A DNA stretch of 64,000 nt from Leeuwenhoekiella aestuarii (GCF_004104055.1 NZ_QOVJ01000002.1:558001-622000); one strand, 5' to 3'; shown: positions 16,536 through 26,383, counted from the stretch's first letter. The notes: generated from the sequence alone by a model not told the origin. Numbers and translations are program-made.

Positions 16536-19121
16536 ATGTCAAGACAACCAAAACTAGAACGTTTTAATAACCAGGTAAAATCCAAGTACCAGGTTTACAA
16601 CAGTTTATTTATGACTCTTCCGTTTCACGGAATTACAGATACAGGGGTGTTGTTACCTCTTTTTGACAGAATCTGTACTCGGGGTTATGATAACAAATAC
16701 AATCCAGAAAAAATTGTAAACTATTTCTTTGAAAAGTATCAACGTGATGTATCTGAAGAAGACCGCTATGATTTATTGTTTAGATTCATTCAGTATATAG
16801 AAAGACAAGTCGTGCTTTTTGATGCTATTGAAGATTCTGCCTACCGCACTGTAAACAATATGGACGGTCGCGGAACCCTGCGTAACATTAAAGAAGAGGC
16901 AGAGGCGCAGTCTAAAACCGAAGATCTAAAAGCATATCTTCAAGATTTTAAAATTCGTCCTGTATTAACAGCGCATCCCACGCAATTTTATCCTGGGGCA
17001 GTTCTTGGGATCATCAATGATCTGAGTGCTGCTATTAGTGAGAACAATCTTGAGATGATCAAGAAGTTATTATCTCAGTTGGGTAAAACGCCGTTTTTCA
17101 AAAAAGAAAAACCTACACCTTATGATGAGGCTGTAAGTCTTATCTGGTATTTGGAGAATGTTTTTTATAAAGCTTCAAGCCACATTTATAACTACCTGCA
17201 TCAAAATGTCTTCAAAGGAGAATTTTTTGATAACGAAGTGATCGACCTTGGTTTCTGGCCGGGGGGTGACCGCGACGGTAATCCATTTGTAACTACAGAG
17301 ATCACACTTAAAGTCGCTTCTCGTTTGCGTAGTACTATTATTAAAAATTACTATAGAGATGTGCGTAAGTTGCGTCGTCGCATCACATTTAATGGAACCG
17401 AAGAGCCGCTTGCTGATTTAGAGCGCAGACTGTTTGATAGTATTGCTGTCAAAGATGCAGAGGTAAAAGTTTCATTAGAAGAATTGCAAGCTACCCTTAA
17501 ACGAATCAGAAAACTGGTTATTGATCGTCATGAAAGTTTATTCTTAGAAGAAATTGACGATCTACTCAATAAAATAACCATGTTTGGTTATCATTTTGCT
17601 GTTTTAGATATCCGTCAGGATAGTAGAGTGCATATGCACGTGATGGAAGAAATTGTAAAACAATGTGCTAAAGATAACCTGGGTATTTTCCCTGATAATT
17701 ATCTAGAGCTTGATGAAGCTCAGCAAATTGAAGTTTTACAAAATGTTAAGGGTGAAGTAGATCCGGCAACTTTAGAAGATGATATTGCTCGTAAAACTTT
17801 AGAGAGTGTGTATGCTGTGCGTGAAATTCAAGCGCAAAACGGGGAGCGCAGTTGTAACCGTTATATAATAAGTAACAATCAGACTGGTCTTAACGTCATG
17901 CAGGCCTTTTCTATGTTTCATCTTACCGGTTGGGAGAACCCTACAGTAGATATTGTTCCTTTATTTGAAACAGTACCAGATCTAAAAATTGCGCATGAAG
18001 TGATGCGTAAGTTGTATACCAATCCTGCATATGCTGCACACCTTAAAGAGCGCGGTATGAAGCAAACCATTATGCTTGGTTTTAGTGATGGTACTAAAGA
18101 TGGTGGGTATTTGATGGCTAACTGGAGTATTTTTAAAGCTAAAGAAGCGCTTACAAAAGTGTCTCGTGAGTTTGGGATCAAAGTAATATTCTTTGATGGT
18201 AGAGGTGGACCTCCAGCACGTGGTGGGGGTAAAACACATCAATTCTATGCTTCTTTAGGTGAAACTATTGAAGATGAGGAAATTCAATTAACCGTACAAG
18301 GACAAACCATTAGTTCTAATTTTGGTACGCCAGATTCCTGTCAATACAACTTAGAGCAGTTGTTGAGTTCTGGTATTTTCAATGGAGTATTCTTCCAAAA
18401 AACAAAAGCTTTCCCGGATGCAGATCGCAAAACCATGGAAGAGCTTGCTGAAATTAGTTATAAGACCTATTCAGACTTTAAAGCTCATCCTAAATTCTTA
18501 GGATATTTAGAGCGTATGAGTACGTTGAAATATTATGCTAAAACCAATATAGGTAGTAGACCCAGTAAACGTGGTCAAAGCGATAAATTAGATTTTTCAG
18601 ATTTGCGTGCTATTCCTTTTGTAGGGTCCTGGTCGCAGCTTAAGCAGAACGTTCCTGGTTTCTTTGGTGTTGGTACTGCTATTGAAGCATTTGAAGAAAG
18701 AGGTGAATTCGAAAGGGTTAAGTCTTTGTATAAGAACAGTTTGTTCTTTAAAACTTTGTTGGAAAATAGTATGATGAGTTTGACTAAATCATTCTTTGGT
18801 CTTACGGCTTATATGCAAGATGACCCGGAGTTTGGAGCGTTTTGGGATTTGATTCACGATGAGTTTGAGCGTACAAAACGTGTATTATTAAAGCTTACCG
18901 GGTATAGTGAATTGATGGAGGAAGAGCAAGCTGGTAAAGCTTCAATTCAAGAGCGAGAGCGCATTGTACTTCCGTTATTGACAATCCAACAGTTTGCGTT
19001 GAAAAAAATTCAGGAAATGAGCAGGGAAGAAAATCCTGATCAGAAAAAGCTGGATATGTTTGAAAAAATGGTGACGCGTTCTTTATTTGGTAATATTAAC
19101 GCAAGTCGTAATTCGGCATAA
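16536..19121 (+). CDS. ppc: Phosphoenolpyruvate carboxylase
   Basis: Carboxylates PEP with bicarbonate to oxaloacetate, an anaplerotic feed of the TCA cycle. The 861-residue protein has the first catalytic motif L-T-A-H-P-T-Q with H147, the G-G-D-R-D-G-N-P motif, a G-F-S-D-G-T-K-D-G-G-Y motif and the glycine loop F-F-D-G-R-G-G-P-P-A-R-G-G-G. The C-terminus R-S-L-F-G-N-I-N-A-S-R-N ends near the expected N-x-G tail but is a variant of it. ATG start. The gene is followed after two bases by a DinB-like gene, suggesting one transcript. Confidence 0.95.
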   Translation: MSRQPKLERFNNQVKSKYQVYNSLFMTLPFHGITDTGVLLPLFDRICTRGYDNKYNPEKIVNYFFEKYQRDVSEEDRYDLLFRFIQYIERQVVLFDAIEDSAYRTVNNMDGRGTLRNIKEEAEAQSKTEDLKAYLQDFKIRPVLTAHPTQFYPGAVLGIINDLSAAISENNLEMIKKLLSQLGKTPFFKKEKPTPYDEAVSLIWYLENVFYKASSHIYNYLHQNVFKGEFFDNEVIDLGFWPGGDRDGNPFVTTEITLKVASRLRSTIIKNYYRDVRKLRRRITFNGTEEPLADLERRLFDSIAVKDAEVKVSLEELQATLKRIRKLVIDRHESLFLEEIDDLLNKITMFGYHFAVLDIRQDSRVHMHVMEEIVKQCAKDNLGIFPDNYLELDEAQQIEVLQNVKGEVDPATLEDDIARKTLESVYAVREIQAQNGERSCNRYIISNNQTGLNVMQAFSMFHLTGWENPTVDIVPLFETVPDLKIAHEVMRKLYTNPAYAAHLKERGMKQTIMLGFSDGTKDGGYLMANWSIFKAKEALTKVSREFGIKVIFFDGRGGPPARGGGKTHQFYASLGETIEDEEIQLTVQGQTISSNFGTPDSCQYNLEQLLSSGIFNGVFFQKTKAFPDADRKTMEELAEISYKTYSDFKAHPKFLGYLERMSTLKYYAKTNIGSRPSKRGQSDKLDFSDLRAIPFVGSWSQLKQNVPGFFGVGTAIEAFEERGEFERVKSLYKNSLFFKTLLENSMMSLTKSFFGLTAYMQDDPEFGAFWDLIHDEFERTKRVLLKLTGYSELMEEEQAGKASIQERERIVLPLLTIQQFALKKIQEMSREENPDQKKLDMFEKMVTRSLFGNINASRNSA

Positions 19122-19123
19122 GT

Positions 19124-19648
19124 ATGACCCTAAAAGATTTAGATCACAGCGAGTATAATGCGTTTTATAGAAACTATATAGAATTAGTTAGGAACGATAT
19201 GCATTTACTTGATGCCCTTGTACAAGGTAAAGAGAAGAATATCGCTTTTTATGATGAAATCCCTGAAGAAAAATGGCATTTTGCCTATGAGTCCGGAAAA
19301 TGGACGATTCTGGAGGTCCTTCAGCACATCATAGATACGGAGCGCATCTTCAGTTACCGGGCATTGCGTATTGGCAGGGGAGATAAAACTCCGCTTGCAG
19401 GTTTTGAGCAGGATGACTATATCAAGCCATCTCGGGCTCATGAGCGTAGTATGCAGGATTTGATTGCAGAATATAGTTTGGTTAGAGATTGTACTATAAA
19501 TCTGTTTAAAGGCTTTAATGAAGAAGCTTTAGCACAAGCCGGTACTTCTAGCGAAGCTACACTATCCACTCGAGCTGCGGGTTTTATCATTTGTGGCCAC
19601 GAGGTGCATCACGCTAATATTATACGTGCACGATATCTAAATGCTTAG
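19124..19648 (+). CDS. DinB-family (four-helix, putative metal-binding) protein
   Basis: A 174-residue protein of the DinB/YfiT-like four-helix bundle family. Predicted metal ligands are histidines in L-Q-H-I-I-D-T-E (about residue 71) and in H-E-V-H-H near residue 160. The pattern W-T-I-L-E-V-L-Q-H-I-I-D-T-E-R-I-F is characteristic. Members act as thiol-dependent transferases or remain uncharacterised. It begins two bases after the ppc stop, probably co-translated, and ends before a strong terminator. No functional link to ppc is evident. Confidence 0.88.
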   Translation: MTLKDLDHSEYNAFYRNYIELVRNDMHLLDALVQGKEKNIAFYDEIPEEKWHFAYESGKWTILEVLQHIIDTERIFSYRALRIGRGDKTPLAGFEQDDYIKPSRAHERSMQDLIAEYSLVRDCTINLFKGFNEEALAQAGTSSEATLSTRAAGFIICGHEVHHANIIRARYLNA

Positions 19649-19670
19649 CGCATTTTTATATTTAAATTTT

Positions 19671-19705
19671 AAAGGCTGTAATTGTAAAATTACAGCCTTT
19701 TCTTT
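19671..19705 (+). terminator. Intrinsic terminator after the ppc-DinB unit
   Basis: A 12-bp stem (19671-19682 with 19689-19700) closes a 6-base loop and runs into a T-rich tail. It ends the ppc transcript. Confidence 0.92.
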
Positions 19706-19780
19706 TAGTTTTATAGCTACTTTTAGCTTCCGGCAGGTCTTAAGCAATTCAGTCTTTAATTATCGCGTAATTTTTTTAAA

Positions 19781-20203
19781 ATGAGATTTGATACAGTGCA
19801 TAAAATACTTCGGGTGGATGATAAGCAAAAGTTAAACAATCAGTTTACAGGGCTCATCTTGAGTTTAAGTTTATTGAGCTCTTTGCTTAATCTTTTGAAT
19901 AACTACATGGAAGGAATTTCAATGAGTAACGTTATTTCTACTGTTTTGGTCGTAATTTCAACATGGTTGATTTTCTATTTATGGAAGAAAAAAACTTCAA
20001 GAACAACTATTGACTTAAATGAAATTGAATGCTTGGCTGAAATATCATTTTTTAAGAAGTCTTATTTTTATCTCAAACTTACTGATGGTAAAATCCGCGA
20101 ATTGGAATCTCCTCAAACCCGTACAGGAATCAGGGATTTTAAGAATCAGTTTCTAGAACAACATATTGCAATTAAGAAAATGTATTTTTTCAACCTGATT
20201 TAA
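19781..20203 (+). CDS. Hypothetical protein with two membrane segments
   Basis: A 140-residue protein I do not recognise. Two hydrophobic stretches (about residues 24-42 and 49-68) form a hairpin. They are followed by K-K-K and a C-terminal cytosolic segment of about 70 residues with alternating beta-like and basic patches (F-F-K-K-S-Y-F-Y-L-K-L). The layout resembles small bacterial PH-like membrane proteins, but I cannot support a family name. The stop is one base before the pyrophosphatase start, so the two genes are very likely co-transcribed. Confidence 0.7.
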   Translation: MRFDTVHKILRVDDKQKLNNQFTGLILSLSLLSSLLNLLNNYMEGISMSNVISTVLVVISTWLIFYLWKKKTSRTTIDLNEIECLAEISFFKKSYFYLKLTDGKIRELESPQTRTGIRDFKNQFLEQHIAIKKMYFFNLI

Positions 20204-20204
20204 T

Positions 20205-20870
20205 ATGGGCTACCGTATAGCATTCATGCTGAGTTTGCTGGTTCTTGCTTATTCTTGTAAGCAAGGAAATGGCGATCAAAACCCAACTAGCACCCAAAAA
20301 GAAGCGAAAGAACCCAGGGTTAAAAATTTATTAAAAGACTTTTCTGCACTTGACGAATCAGGCTATGTACATGCAGTAATTGAAATTCCTGCTGGAACTA
20401 TTGCAAAATGGGAGCTCAATAAAACATCAGGAAAAGTGGAGTGGGAAGCGGTAGACGGTACACCCAGAATTGTAAATTACATCGGTTATCCGGGTAATTA
20501 CGGTATGATTCCACGTACGTTACTTGATAAAGCTCATGGAGGAGATGGTGATCCGCTAGATATTTTAGTATTAGGTGCACCTGCTGAACGAGGAAGCGTT
20601 ATCAGCTGCAAGCTTATTGGCGTTTTGTATTTAAAAGACCGTGGGGAGCAAGATGATAAACTGATAGCTGTAGCTGCAAATTCTCCATTTGAAAACCTGC
20701 AAAGTATGGAAGAATTAGATGCAAATTTTCAAGGCGTTTCAAAAATAATCTCAATTTGGTTCAGTAATTATAAAGGGCCTGATATGATGCAAGCTTCAGG
20801 ATTTGGTAATGCTCGAGAAGCTAAACAGCTATTAGATCAAGCTATTGAGGAATACCGATCAAAGCATTAA
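20205..20870 (+). CDS. ppa: Family I inorganic pyrophosphatase with a lipoprotein signal
   Basis: Hydrolyses pyrophosphate to phosphate. The family I signature D-G-D-P-L-D-I-L is present, with upstream V-E-I-P-A-G and Y-P-x-N-Y-G-M-I-P elements. What is unusual is the N-terminus: M-G-Y-R-I-A-F-M-L-S-L-L-V-L-A-Y-S-C is a type II signal with cysteine at residue 18, then a polar spacer of about 25 residues before the catalytic domain. This predicts an enzyme anchored outside the cytoplasm. At 221 residues it is longer than the common cytosolic enzyme by about the length of the signal and spacer. A terminator follows the stop. Confidence 0.88.
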   Translation: MGYRIAFMLSLLVLAYSCKQGNGDQNPTSTQKEAKEPRVKNLLKDFSALDESGYVHAVIEIPAGTIAKWELNKTSGKVEWEAVDGTPRIVNYIGYPGNYGMIPRTLLDKAHGGDGDPLDILVLGAPAERGSVISCKLIGVLYLKDRGEQDDKLIAVAANSPFENLQSMEELDANFQGVSKIISIWFSNYKGPDMMQASGFGNAREAKQLLDQAIEEYRSKH

Positions 20871-20906
20871 AAAAGCATCCCGTTTAAATAACCTGATGCT
20901 TTTCTA
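20871..20906. terminator. Terminator between convergent ppa and kdsC
   Basis: A 9-bp stem (20871-20879 with 20895-20903) with a 15-base loop has A-rich and T-rich flanks, so it could act in both directions between the convergent genes. Confidence 0.7.
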
Positions 20907-20924
20907 ATGATTTTTATATTCAAA

Positions 20925-21461
20925 TTAGTTTTGAACAGGGCCGGCATTAAAGTAATCCATCCAATGATCCTGAACTTTTAAAACTTGCTCAATTACATCA
21001 CGCACACAACCTTTACCTCCTTTTTTGTGCGAAACATACTTCGCAACTTCTTTGATCTCTTTTACAGCATCTTGCGGGCAACACGGTAAACCAACCTCCT
21101 GCATAACATGGTAATCCGGGATGTCATCACCCATATATAAAACGTTTTCCGGCCTGATGTTGTTTGCTGTAATATACTCGGTATACTGTTTCATTTTGGC
21201 GTGAGCACCCAGATGTATATCAGTAACGCCTAGTGCTGCCAGTCTGCTACGCACACCTTCATTGGTACCACCGCTAATTATGCAGATCTTATAGCCTTTA
21301 TCTAAAGCGCATTTGATGGCATAACCGTCCTTTACGTTCATCGTGCGCAACATACCGCCCTCTGAATCTATGATCAATGATCCGTCAGTCATCACACCGT
21401 CTACATCAAAAATGAAGGTGGTAATATTCCTTAAGTATTCTTTATAACTTTTATCGCTCAT
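20925..21461 (-). CDS. kdsC: KDO 8-phosphate phosphatase (KdsC-type HAD hydrolase)
   Basis: Removes phosphate from 3-deoxy-D-manno-octulosonate 8-phosphate in lipopolysaccharide core synthesis. The 178-residue capless HAD protein has the nucleophile motif F-D-V-D-G-V-M-T-D-G (D19, D21), motif II I-S-G-G, a lysine region H-A-K-M-K, and M-G-D-D-I-P-D. The length and the G-G-K-G-C-V-R-D tail match KdsC of the tetrameric C0 type. It overlaps the stop region of the upstream DUF2520 gene by 11 bases, so the two are translationally coupled. Confidence 0.92.
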   Translation of the reverse strand: MSDKSYKEYLRNITTFIFDVDGVMTDGSLIIDSEGGMLRTMNVKDGYAIKCALDKGYKICIISGGTNEGVRSRLAALGVTDIHLGAHAKMKQYTEYITANNIRPENVLYMGDDIPDYHVMQEVGLPCCPQDAVKEIKEVAKYVSHKKGGKGCVRDVIEQVLKVQDHWMDYFNAGPVQN

Positions 21462-22233
21462 AATGGTTTTGAATTGCTTGTGTTAGTAGCGCGTATAGTT
21501 CTTTTTGTTCAGCGCTTTTTAATGCTGAAAGCTGTTTGTTAATAGTAGGTGTATCCTTTCGTTTTGCAGGACCGGTTTGTGAATTTTCAGGTCCTATGCT
21601 AAATGCTTTTTGAACTGTTTCCAACATTAGCGGTTTTAATAATTCAAACGAAACCTTATGGTCATTACAAAGCTGTTTGGCTTCGGTCAAAATATGATTT
21701 GTAAAATTATTACTAAAAACTGCCGCGAGGTGTAAAGCAGCCCGATCTTTAGAATTTACCGTAAAATAGCTCGCAGAAAGACTTTTAGTCAGGTCTTTTA
21801 AAATCATCAGATCGCCTTGAAGTTTTGCTTCAATTAAGAACGGTATTTCTTTATATACCAGTTCTTTTTCTTTAGAAAAACTTTGTAAGGGGTAGAAGAC
21901 TCCACAATGTTTATTTTGATCTAAAATTTCTATAGCTGCACTTCCGGAAGTGTGTACGATTAACGCTTTAGATTCAATCAATTTTTGGGAAACAGCAGCG
22001 ATTGAAGCATCACTAACCGCAATTAAGATCACATCAGAATAAAATGTTTCTTCAAGTTCTTTATTCAGATCTAGCGTGGTGGTAAATCCTTCAAATGTTC
22101 TTAGTTTTTCTGAATCTCTTCCTGCAACAAATTGCAGCTTAACACCTTGTGCCTGGCTAAACGCTTTAGCAAGATGAAACGCAACATTCCCGGTACCGAT
22201 TATTGAAAGCTTTACCACGCACCAAAAGTACAC
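21451..22233 (-). CDS. Rossmann-fold / DUF2520 oxidoreductase-like protein
   Basis: A 260-residue protein with an N-terminal nucleotide-binding motif I-G-T-G-N-V-A-F-H-L-A (near residue 12) and a C-terminal DUF2520 helical domain. The pattern resembles F420/NADP-dependent or ketopantoate-like dehydrogenases, but no substrate is assigned to the family. The start is a GTG at 22233; an internal GTG at 22218 would give V-K-L-S-I-I-G-T-G and is equally good, since the extra five residues look non-conserved. It is coupled to kdsC, a pairing I recall in other flavobacteria. Confidence 0.85.
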   Translation of the reverse strand: MYFWCVVKLSIIGTGNVAFHLAKAFSQAQGVKLQFVAGRDSEKLRTFEGFTTTLDLNKELEETFYSDVILIAVSDASIAAVSQKLIESKALIVHTSGSAAIEILDQNKHCGVFYPLQSFSKEKELVYKEIPFLIEAKLQGDLMILKDLTKSLSASYFTVNSKDRAALHLAAVFSNNFTNHILTEAKQLCNDHKVSFELLKPLMLETVQKAFSIGPENSQTGPAKRKDTPTINKQLSALKSAEQKELYALLTQAIQNHYER

Positions 22234-22330
22234 AAATAAGACTTAATTAATAAGGAATAGGCCGCGTTAAAGCTTTATTAATGCTCTTTTGTTTCGTAAC
22301 TTCGCGCAATCTAAAAATTGCACATTTATC

Positions 22331-25300
22331 ATGCAAAAACGTATTGCAGATTTCCTGTTTTCTACCCGTTTAATGGCCGTTTTATTTATTGTTTATGCTG
22401 TAGCACTAGCTACAGGAACCATTCTTGATGCCGGTCAGGAAACTTCACCCACTCCTTATACTCGCGAACTCGTTTATGAAACCTGGTGGTTTGAGTTGAT
22501 TCATATAATTTTCATCGTTAACTTTTTAGGTAACATTTGGCGTTTTAAGCTTTGGCGAAAAGAAAAGTGGTCTACGTTGGTTTTTCACCTGTCCTTTATC
22601 CTTATCATCTTTGGAGCAGCTTGGACGCGCTATGTGGGTTATGAAGGTGTTATGCCTATTAGAGAGGGAGAAACTCAGAATACTTTTTTAAGCGAAAAAA
22701 CCTATTTGCAGGTCTTTATAGATGGAGAAAAAGACGGCGCCCCTATGCGGAGGGTTTTAGATCCTAAGCGTTTGAATCTTTCAACAAGGCTGGATAATAA
22801 TTTTGATTGGCAAACTGATTTTGCAAGTAAACCGGTAACTATTTCCTATTCTAATTTTATAGATGGAGCTGAAGAAGGCTTGATCGAAGACCCTGATGGT
22901 TTAGCCCAGCTTAAAATAGTAGAGGCTGGTGATGGTCAGCGCCACGAGCATTACTTAGAAGAAGGGCAGGTTGCGAGTATTCACAATATGTTATTTGCTT
23001 TAAACAAGCCTACAGAAGGTGCGATTAACATTGGGTATGATGGGGATAATTATACGCTAGACACTCCGTTTGAAGGAAGTACCCGTGTTATGGCAACTCA
23101 AACGGATTACGAGGTCGCAAAAGACAGTGTTCAGGAATTGAAGCTGAGAGCACTATATCAATTAGGGGGTATGCAGTTTGTAATCCCAGATCCGGTGATG
23201 AAAGGTAAAAATGGTATTGTTGAAGCATTCCCAAAACAGAAAGGCCAGGCTGATGCGTTATTTGTAACCGTAAAAACGGAAGACGGACAGGAAGAAATAG
23301 GTTTATTAGGAGGTAAAGGCTTTAGCAATGAAATGGTTTCTACAAAAATCGGAGATCTTACTTTTCATATGGCCTACGGAAGCAAAGCGGTGGAATTACC
23401 ATTCTCAATTAGACTCAATGATTTTATTGCAGAACGCTATCCAGGTACTACTAATGCATATTCTTCATACAAAAGTGAAGTGACGGTTATTGACGGGCCA
23501 CAAACCAGTTTTGACTATGATATTTTTATGAATCATGTTTTGGATCACAAAGGGTATCGCTTTTTTCAGGCGAGTTTTGATCCTGATGAGTTGGGTACGG
23601 TACTTTCAGTAAATCATGATATGGTGGGGACATGGATTACGTATATCGGTTATTTTCTCTTGTATTTAGGTTTGATGATTATTTTGTTTGATAAAGGAAG
23701 TCGTTTTGGAGACCTAAAAATAAGATTGGATAAAGTAAAAGCTAAAAAGGTGAAGCTAACCGTAATCGTTATTCTTTTCGCCCTTTGCGGAACTAAAACT
23801 TTTGCACAGGAAGAGCAGGTAATAGTAGAAAACGGAAATACCAAAGTCGTTGAGCAAAAACCTGAAGATATAATTCCGGGTACTGCGACACTAGAACAAG
23901 AACAACACACAGCTCCTACGAAAACCCAGGTAGACTCGATGCTGATGGCTAATAAAGTACCTGCAGAAGAAGCAGCGAAGTTTGGCAAGTTGGTTATACA
24001 AGACGATGGCGGACGTATGATGCCGGTTAATACTTTCTCGAGTAAGTTGCTGCGTAAATTGAGCCGAAGCGACAGATATGAAGGGCTTACGGCAGATCAG
24101 GTTTTCTTATCTATGGTTGAAACTCCGTTTTTTTGGTATAATGTAGATTTTATTTATATCAAAAAGGCAAATGACAGTTTGCGCGGAATCATCGGTGTTC
24201 CTAAAGGTCAGGAGTTTGTGAGTGCTATAGATTTTATAGACAATATGGGGCGTAATAAACTCGATCCCTATATCACCAGCGCGTATCAAGCTGAAGTGAA
24301 AAACAATTTTGATAAAGACTTTATAGATATTGCAGAGCGTCTGGGGTTATTGAATCGTGCCGTGAGTGGTGAGATCTTAAAGATATTCCCTCTTGTGGAT
24401 GATGAAAATAACAAATGGGTTTCGTATCCAGAACTGAATGAATCTGGTTATAAAGGGATGGACTCTCTATATACCAAACAGATTCTTCCGCTCTATTTTT
24501 CAGCTTTAAAAGAAGGAAATGAAACCGGAGATTATTCGAAGGCAGATACTTTTTTAAAGAGTATTAAAAGTTTTCAGGAAAAATATGGTAGTTCGGTAAT
24601 GCCTTCTCAGGACAAAGTAGATGCTGAAGTCTTTTACAACAAGCATGATATTTTCACAAAACTCTATTGGATGTATTTGCTGGCGAGTATCGTTATGTTT
24701 GTTTTTGTGATCATTCGCATCTTTAAAGACAATACGTTCATTAAAACGATGGTTCGTATATCTGGTGGAGCAGTAGTATTACTTTTTGCGCTACACACCT
24801 TAGGCTTGATCTGGCGTTGGTATATATCTGGTCACGCACCATGGAGTGATGCCTATGAGTCTATTTTATACGTAGGTTGGGCAACTATGTTTTTTGGATT
24901 GGCCTTTGGCCGAAAGAGTTCGCTCACTATTGCCAGTACTGCGTTTGTTGCGGCGTTAATTCTTTGGGGGGCAAGTATGAACTGGTTAAACCCTGCAATT
25001 TCAAATTTACAACCGGTTTTAGACAGTTATTGGTTGATGATACACGTTGCGGTTATCGTTGCCAGTTATGGTCCTTTTACGTTAGGAATGATCTTAGGTC
25101 TGGTTTCGCTTCTTTTAATGTTGCTGACTAATTCTAAGAATAAAACTAAAATGGAACTCAATATCAAAGAGCTCACAATCATCAATGAGATGGCGTTGAC
25201 GGTAGGTCTGGTGATGCTTACTATAGGTAACTTCTTAGGAGGGCAATGGGCCAATGAAAGTTGGGGACGTTACTGGGGCTGGGATCCTAAAGAGACCTGG

Positions 25301-25573
25301 GCATTGATCAGTATTATGGTTTATGCATTTGTGATACATATGCGTTTAGTTCCCGGTTTACGCGGCAGGTGGTTTTTCAATCTTATGGCAATATTAGCTT
25401 ATGGAAGTATTATGATGACCTATTTTGGAGTGAATTTCTGGTTGTCTGGTTTGCACAGTTATGCAAGTGGGGATAATATATTAAACCTTAATAGAGCTAT
25501 CGGTATTTTTATAGGTGTAGTTGTGTTTGCTCTGTTAGCGTATCCTAAATACAAGAAGTTTTACAAAAAATAA
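22331..25573 (+). CDS. ccsA: ResB-CcsA fusion, system II cytochrome c heme lyase
   Basis: One polypeptide combining both halves of system II cytochrome c maturation, which exports heme and attaches it to apocytochrome on the outside of the membrane. From the ATG at 22331 it is 1080 residues. The N-terminal half has ResB-like membrane helices and a large extracytoplasmic part. The C-terminal half (from about residue 770) is multi-spanning CcsA, with a tryptophan-rich heme-handling WWD motif near residue 974 (W-G-R-Y-W-G-W-D-P-K-E-T-W) and flanking histidines. The TTG at 22289 adds 14 unlikely residues and was rejected. Such fusions are normal in Bacteroidota. Confidence 0.93.
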   Translation: MQKRIADFLFSTRLMAVLFIVYAVALATGTILDAGQETSPTPYTRELVYETWWFELIHIIFIVNFLGNIWRFKLWRKEKWSTLVFHLSFILIIFGAAWTRYVGYEGVMPIREGETQNTFLSEKTYLQVFIDGEKDGAPMRRVLDPKRLNLSTRLDNNFDWQTDFASKPVTISYSNFIDGAEEGLIEDPDGLAQLKIVEAGDGQRHEHYLEEGQVASIHNMLFALNKPTEGAINIGYDGDNYTLDTPFEGSTRVMATQTDYEVAKDSVQELKLRALYQLGGMQFVIPDPVMKGKNGIVEAFPKQKGQADALFVTVKTEDGQEEIGLLGGKGFSNEMVSTKIGDLTFHMAYGSKAVELPFSIRLNDFIAERYPGTTNAYSSYKSEVTVIDGPQTSFDYDIFMNHVLDHKGYRFFQASFDPDELGTVLSVNHDMVGTWITYIGYFLLYLGLMIILFDKGSRFGDLKIRLDKVKAKKVKLTVIVILFALCGTKTFAQEEQVIVENGNTKVVEQKPEDIIPGTATLEQEQHTAPTKTQVDSMLMANKVPAEEAAKFGKLVIQDDGGRMMPVNTFSSKLLRKLSRSDRYEGLTADQVFLSMVETPFFWYNVDFIYIKKANDSLRGIIGVPKGQEFVSAIDFIDNMGRNKLDPYITSAYQAEVKNNFDKDFIDIAERLGLLNRAVSGEILKIFPLVDDENNKWVSYPELNESGYKGMDSLYTKQILPLYFSALKEGNETGDYSKADTFLKSIKSFQEKYGSSVMPSQDKVDAEVFYNKHDIFTKLYWMYLLASIVMFVFVIIRIFKDNTFIKTMVRISGGAVVLLFALHTLGLIWRWYISGHAPWSDAYESILYVGWATMFFGLAFGRKSSLTIASTAFVAALILWGASMNWLNPAISNLQPVLDSYWLMIHVAVIVASYGPFTLGMILGLVSLLLMLLTNSKNKTKMELNIKELTIINEMALTVGLVMLTIGNFLGGQWANESWGRYWGWDPKETWALISIMVYAFVIHMRLVPGLRGRWFFNLMAILAYGSIMMTYFGVNFWLSGLHSYASGDNILNLNRAIGIFIGVVVFALLAYPKYKKFYKK

Positions 25574-25587
25574 GATTGCTCAATAGG

Positions 25588-26349
25588 TTATAAAAAGTTT
25601 TGGTCTGCACTTAGTTGAATTGGCTTTTTGCATATCAAAACTTTTTCATTTGGACTCAATCCATATGTATTGGTATAATCTGATGTAAACTCATTGACAT
25701 CAACACAGAATCCAGCTTGTTCTAATCTTTTTTGAAGTCCATCAACAGCATAAATCCTCACATGATCCGATTGCCCAAAATGCTGTTTTCGATCTTCAGG
25801 TGCTGTTATTGTAGAATCTTCATAAGTGTCACCTTCTTTAAAAGGCGTTTGTATGATGCAGGTGCCTCCAAATTTGAGAACCCGAAATAATTCTTGCATA
25901 GCTTTTTTATCCTCTTCAATATGTTCTAGAATATGATAACCTATTATTAGATCAAAGCTCTCGTCAACTGAATCAATTTTGGTGATATCAAAAGAAACAT
26001 CAGACCAGAAGTTTTCTGATAAATCAGAGCTTAAATAATGGGGTTGTTTTTTCAATACTCTGTAAATACTTCTTGAAGGTGAGCAGTGCAGTATTTCAGT
26101 TTCCGGATTAAGAAATCCATCATTCACTATTTGGTAAAGTCTTCTGGTTCGTTGAAGGCTTCCGCATCGCGGACATAATCTTTCGTTTTTAAGCGATACA
26201 AAATTGGATAATCCTTTTCTGCAGAGATTGCATTGGTATTTAGTTCCTTTATAAAAAAGATAATAGAAATACCGAAGTGCATACTCATATCTAAACAATA
26301 AACGCCTGGGGACAATTTTTAAAATAAAGCTCTTAATGCTTGTATACAT
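25588..26349 (-). CDS. Class I SAM-dependent methyltransferase with N-terminal zinc-ribbon-like motif
   Basis: A 253-residue protein. Near residues 39-64 two cysteine pairs (C-N-L-C and C-P-R-C) look like a small zinc ribbon. After it comes a methyltransferase type 11 core with D-L-I-I-G-Y-H-I-L-E-H-I (motif II region) and F-R-V-L-K-F-G-G-T-C-I-I-Q (motif III). The N-terminus is basic and amphipathic. Similar proteins occur in surface polysaccharide loci, but no such neighbours are present. The substrate is unknown. It is convergent with ccsA, 14 bases away. Confidence 0.85.
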   Translation of the reverse strand: MYTSIKSFILKIVPRRLLFRYEYALRYFYYLFYKGTKYQCNLCRKGLSNFVSLKNERLCPRCGSLQRTRRLYQIVNDGFLNPETEILHCSPSRSIYRVLKKQPHYLSSDLSENFWSDVSFDITKIDSVDESFDLIIGYHILEHIEEDKKAMQELFRVLKFGGTCIIQTPFKEGDTYEDSTITAPEDRKQHFGQSDHVRIYAVDGLQKRLEQAGFCVDVNEFTSDYTNTYGLSPNEKVLICKKPIQLSADQNFL

Positions 26350-26383
26350 AAATTAGAAAAGTTGCGTTATATGAACTTTTATT

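Noticed and set aside
22289-22330. Upstream TTG start for ccsA
   Set aside because: It adds 14 residues without membrane or family character; the ATG at 22331 begins a typical ResB N-terminus.
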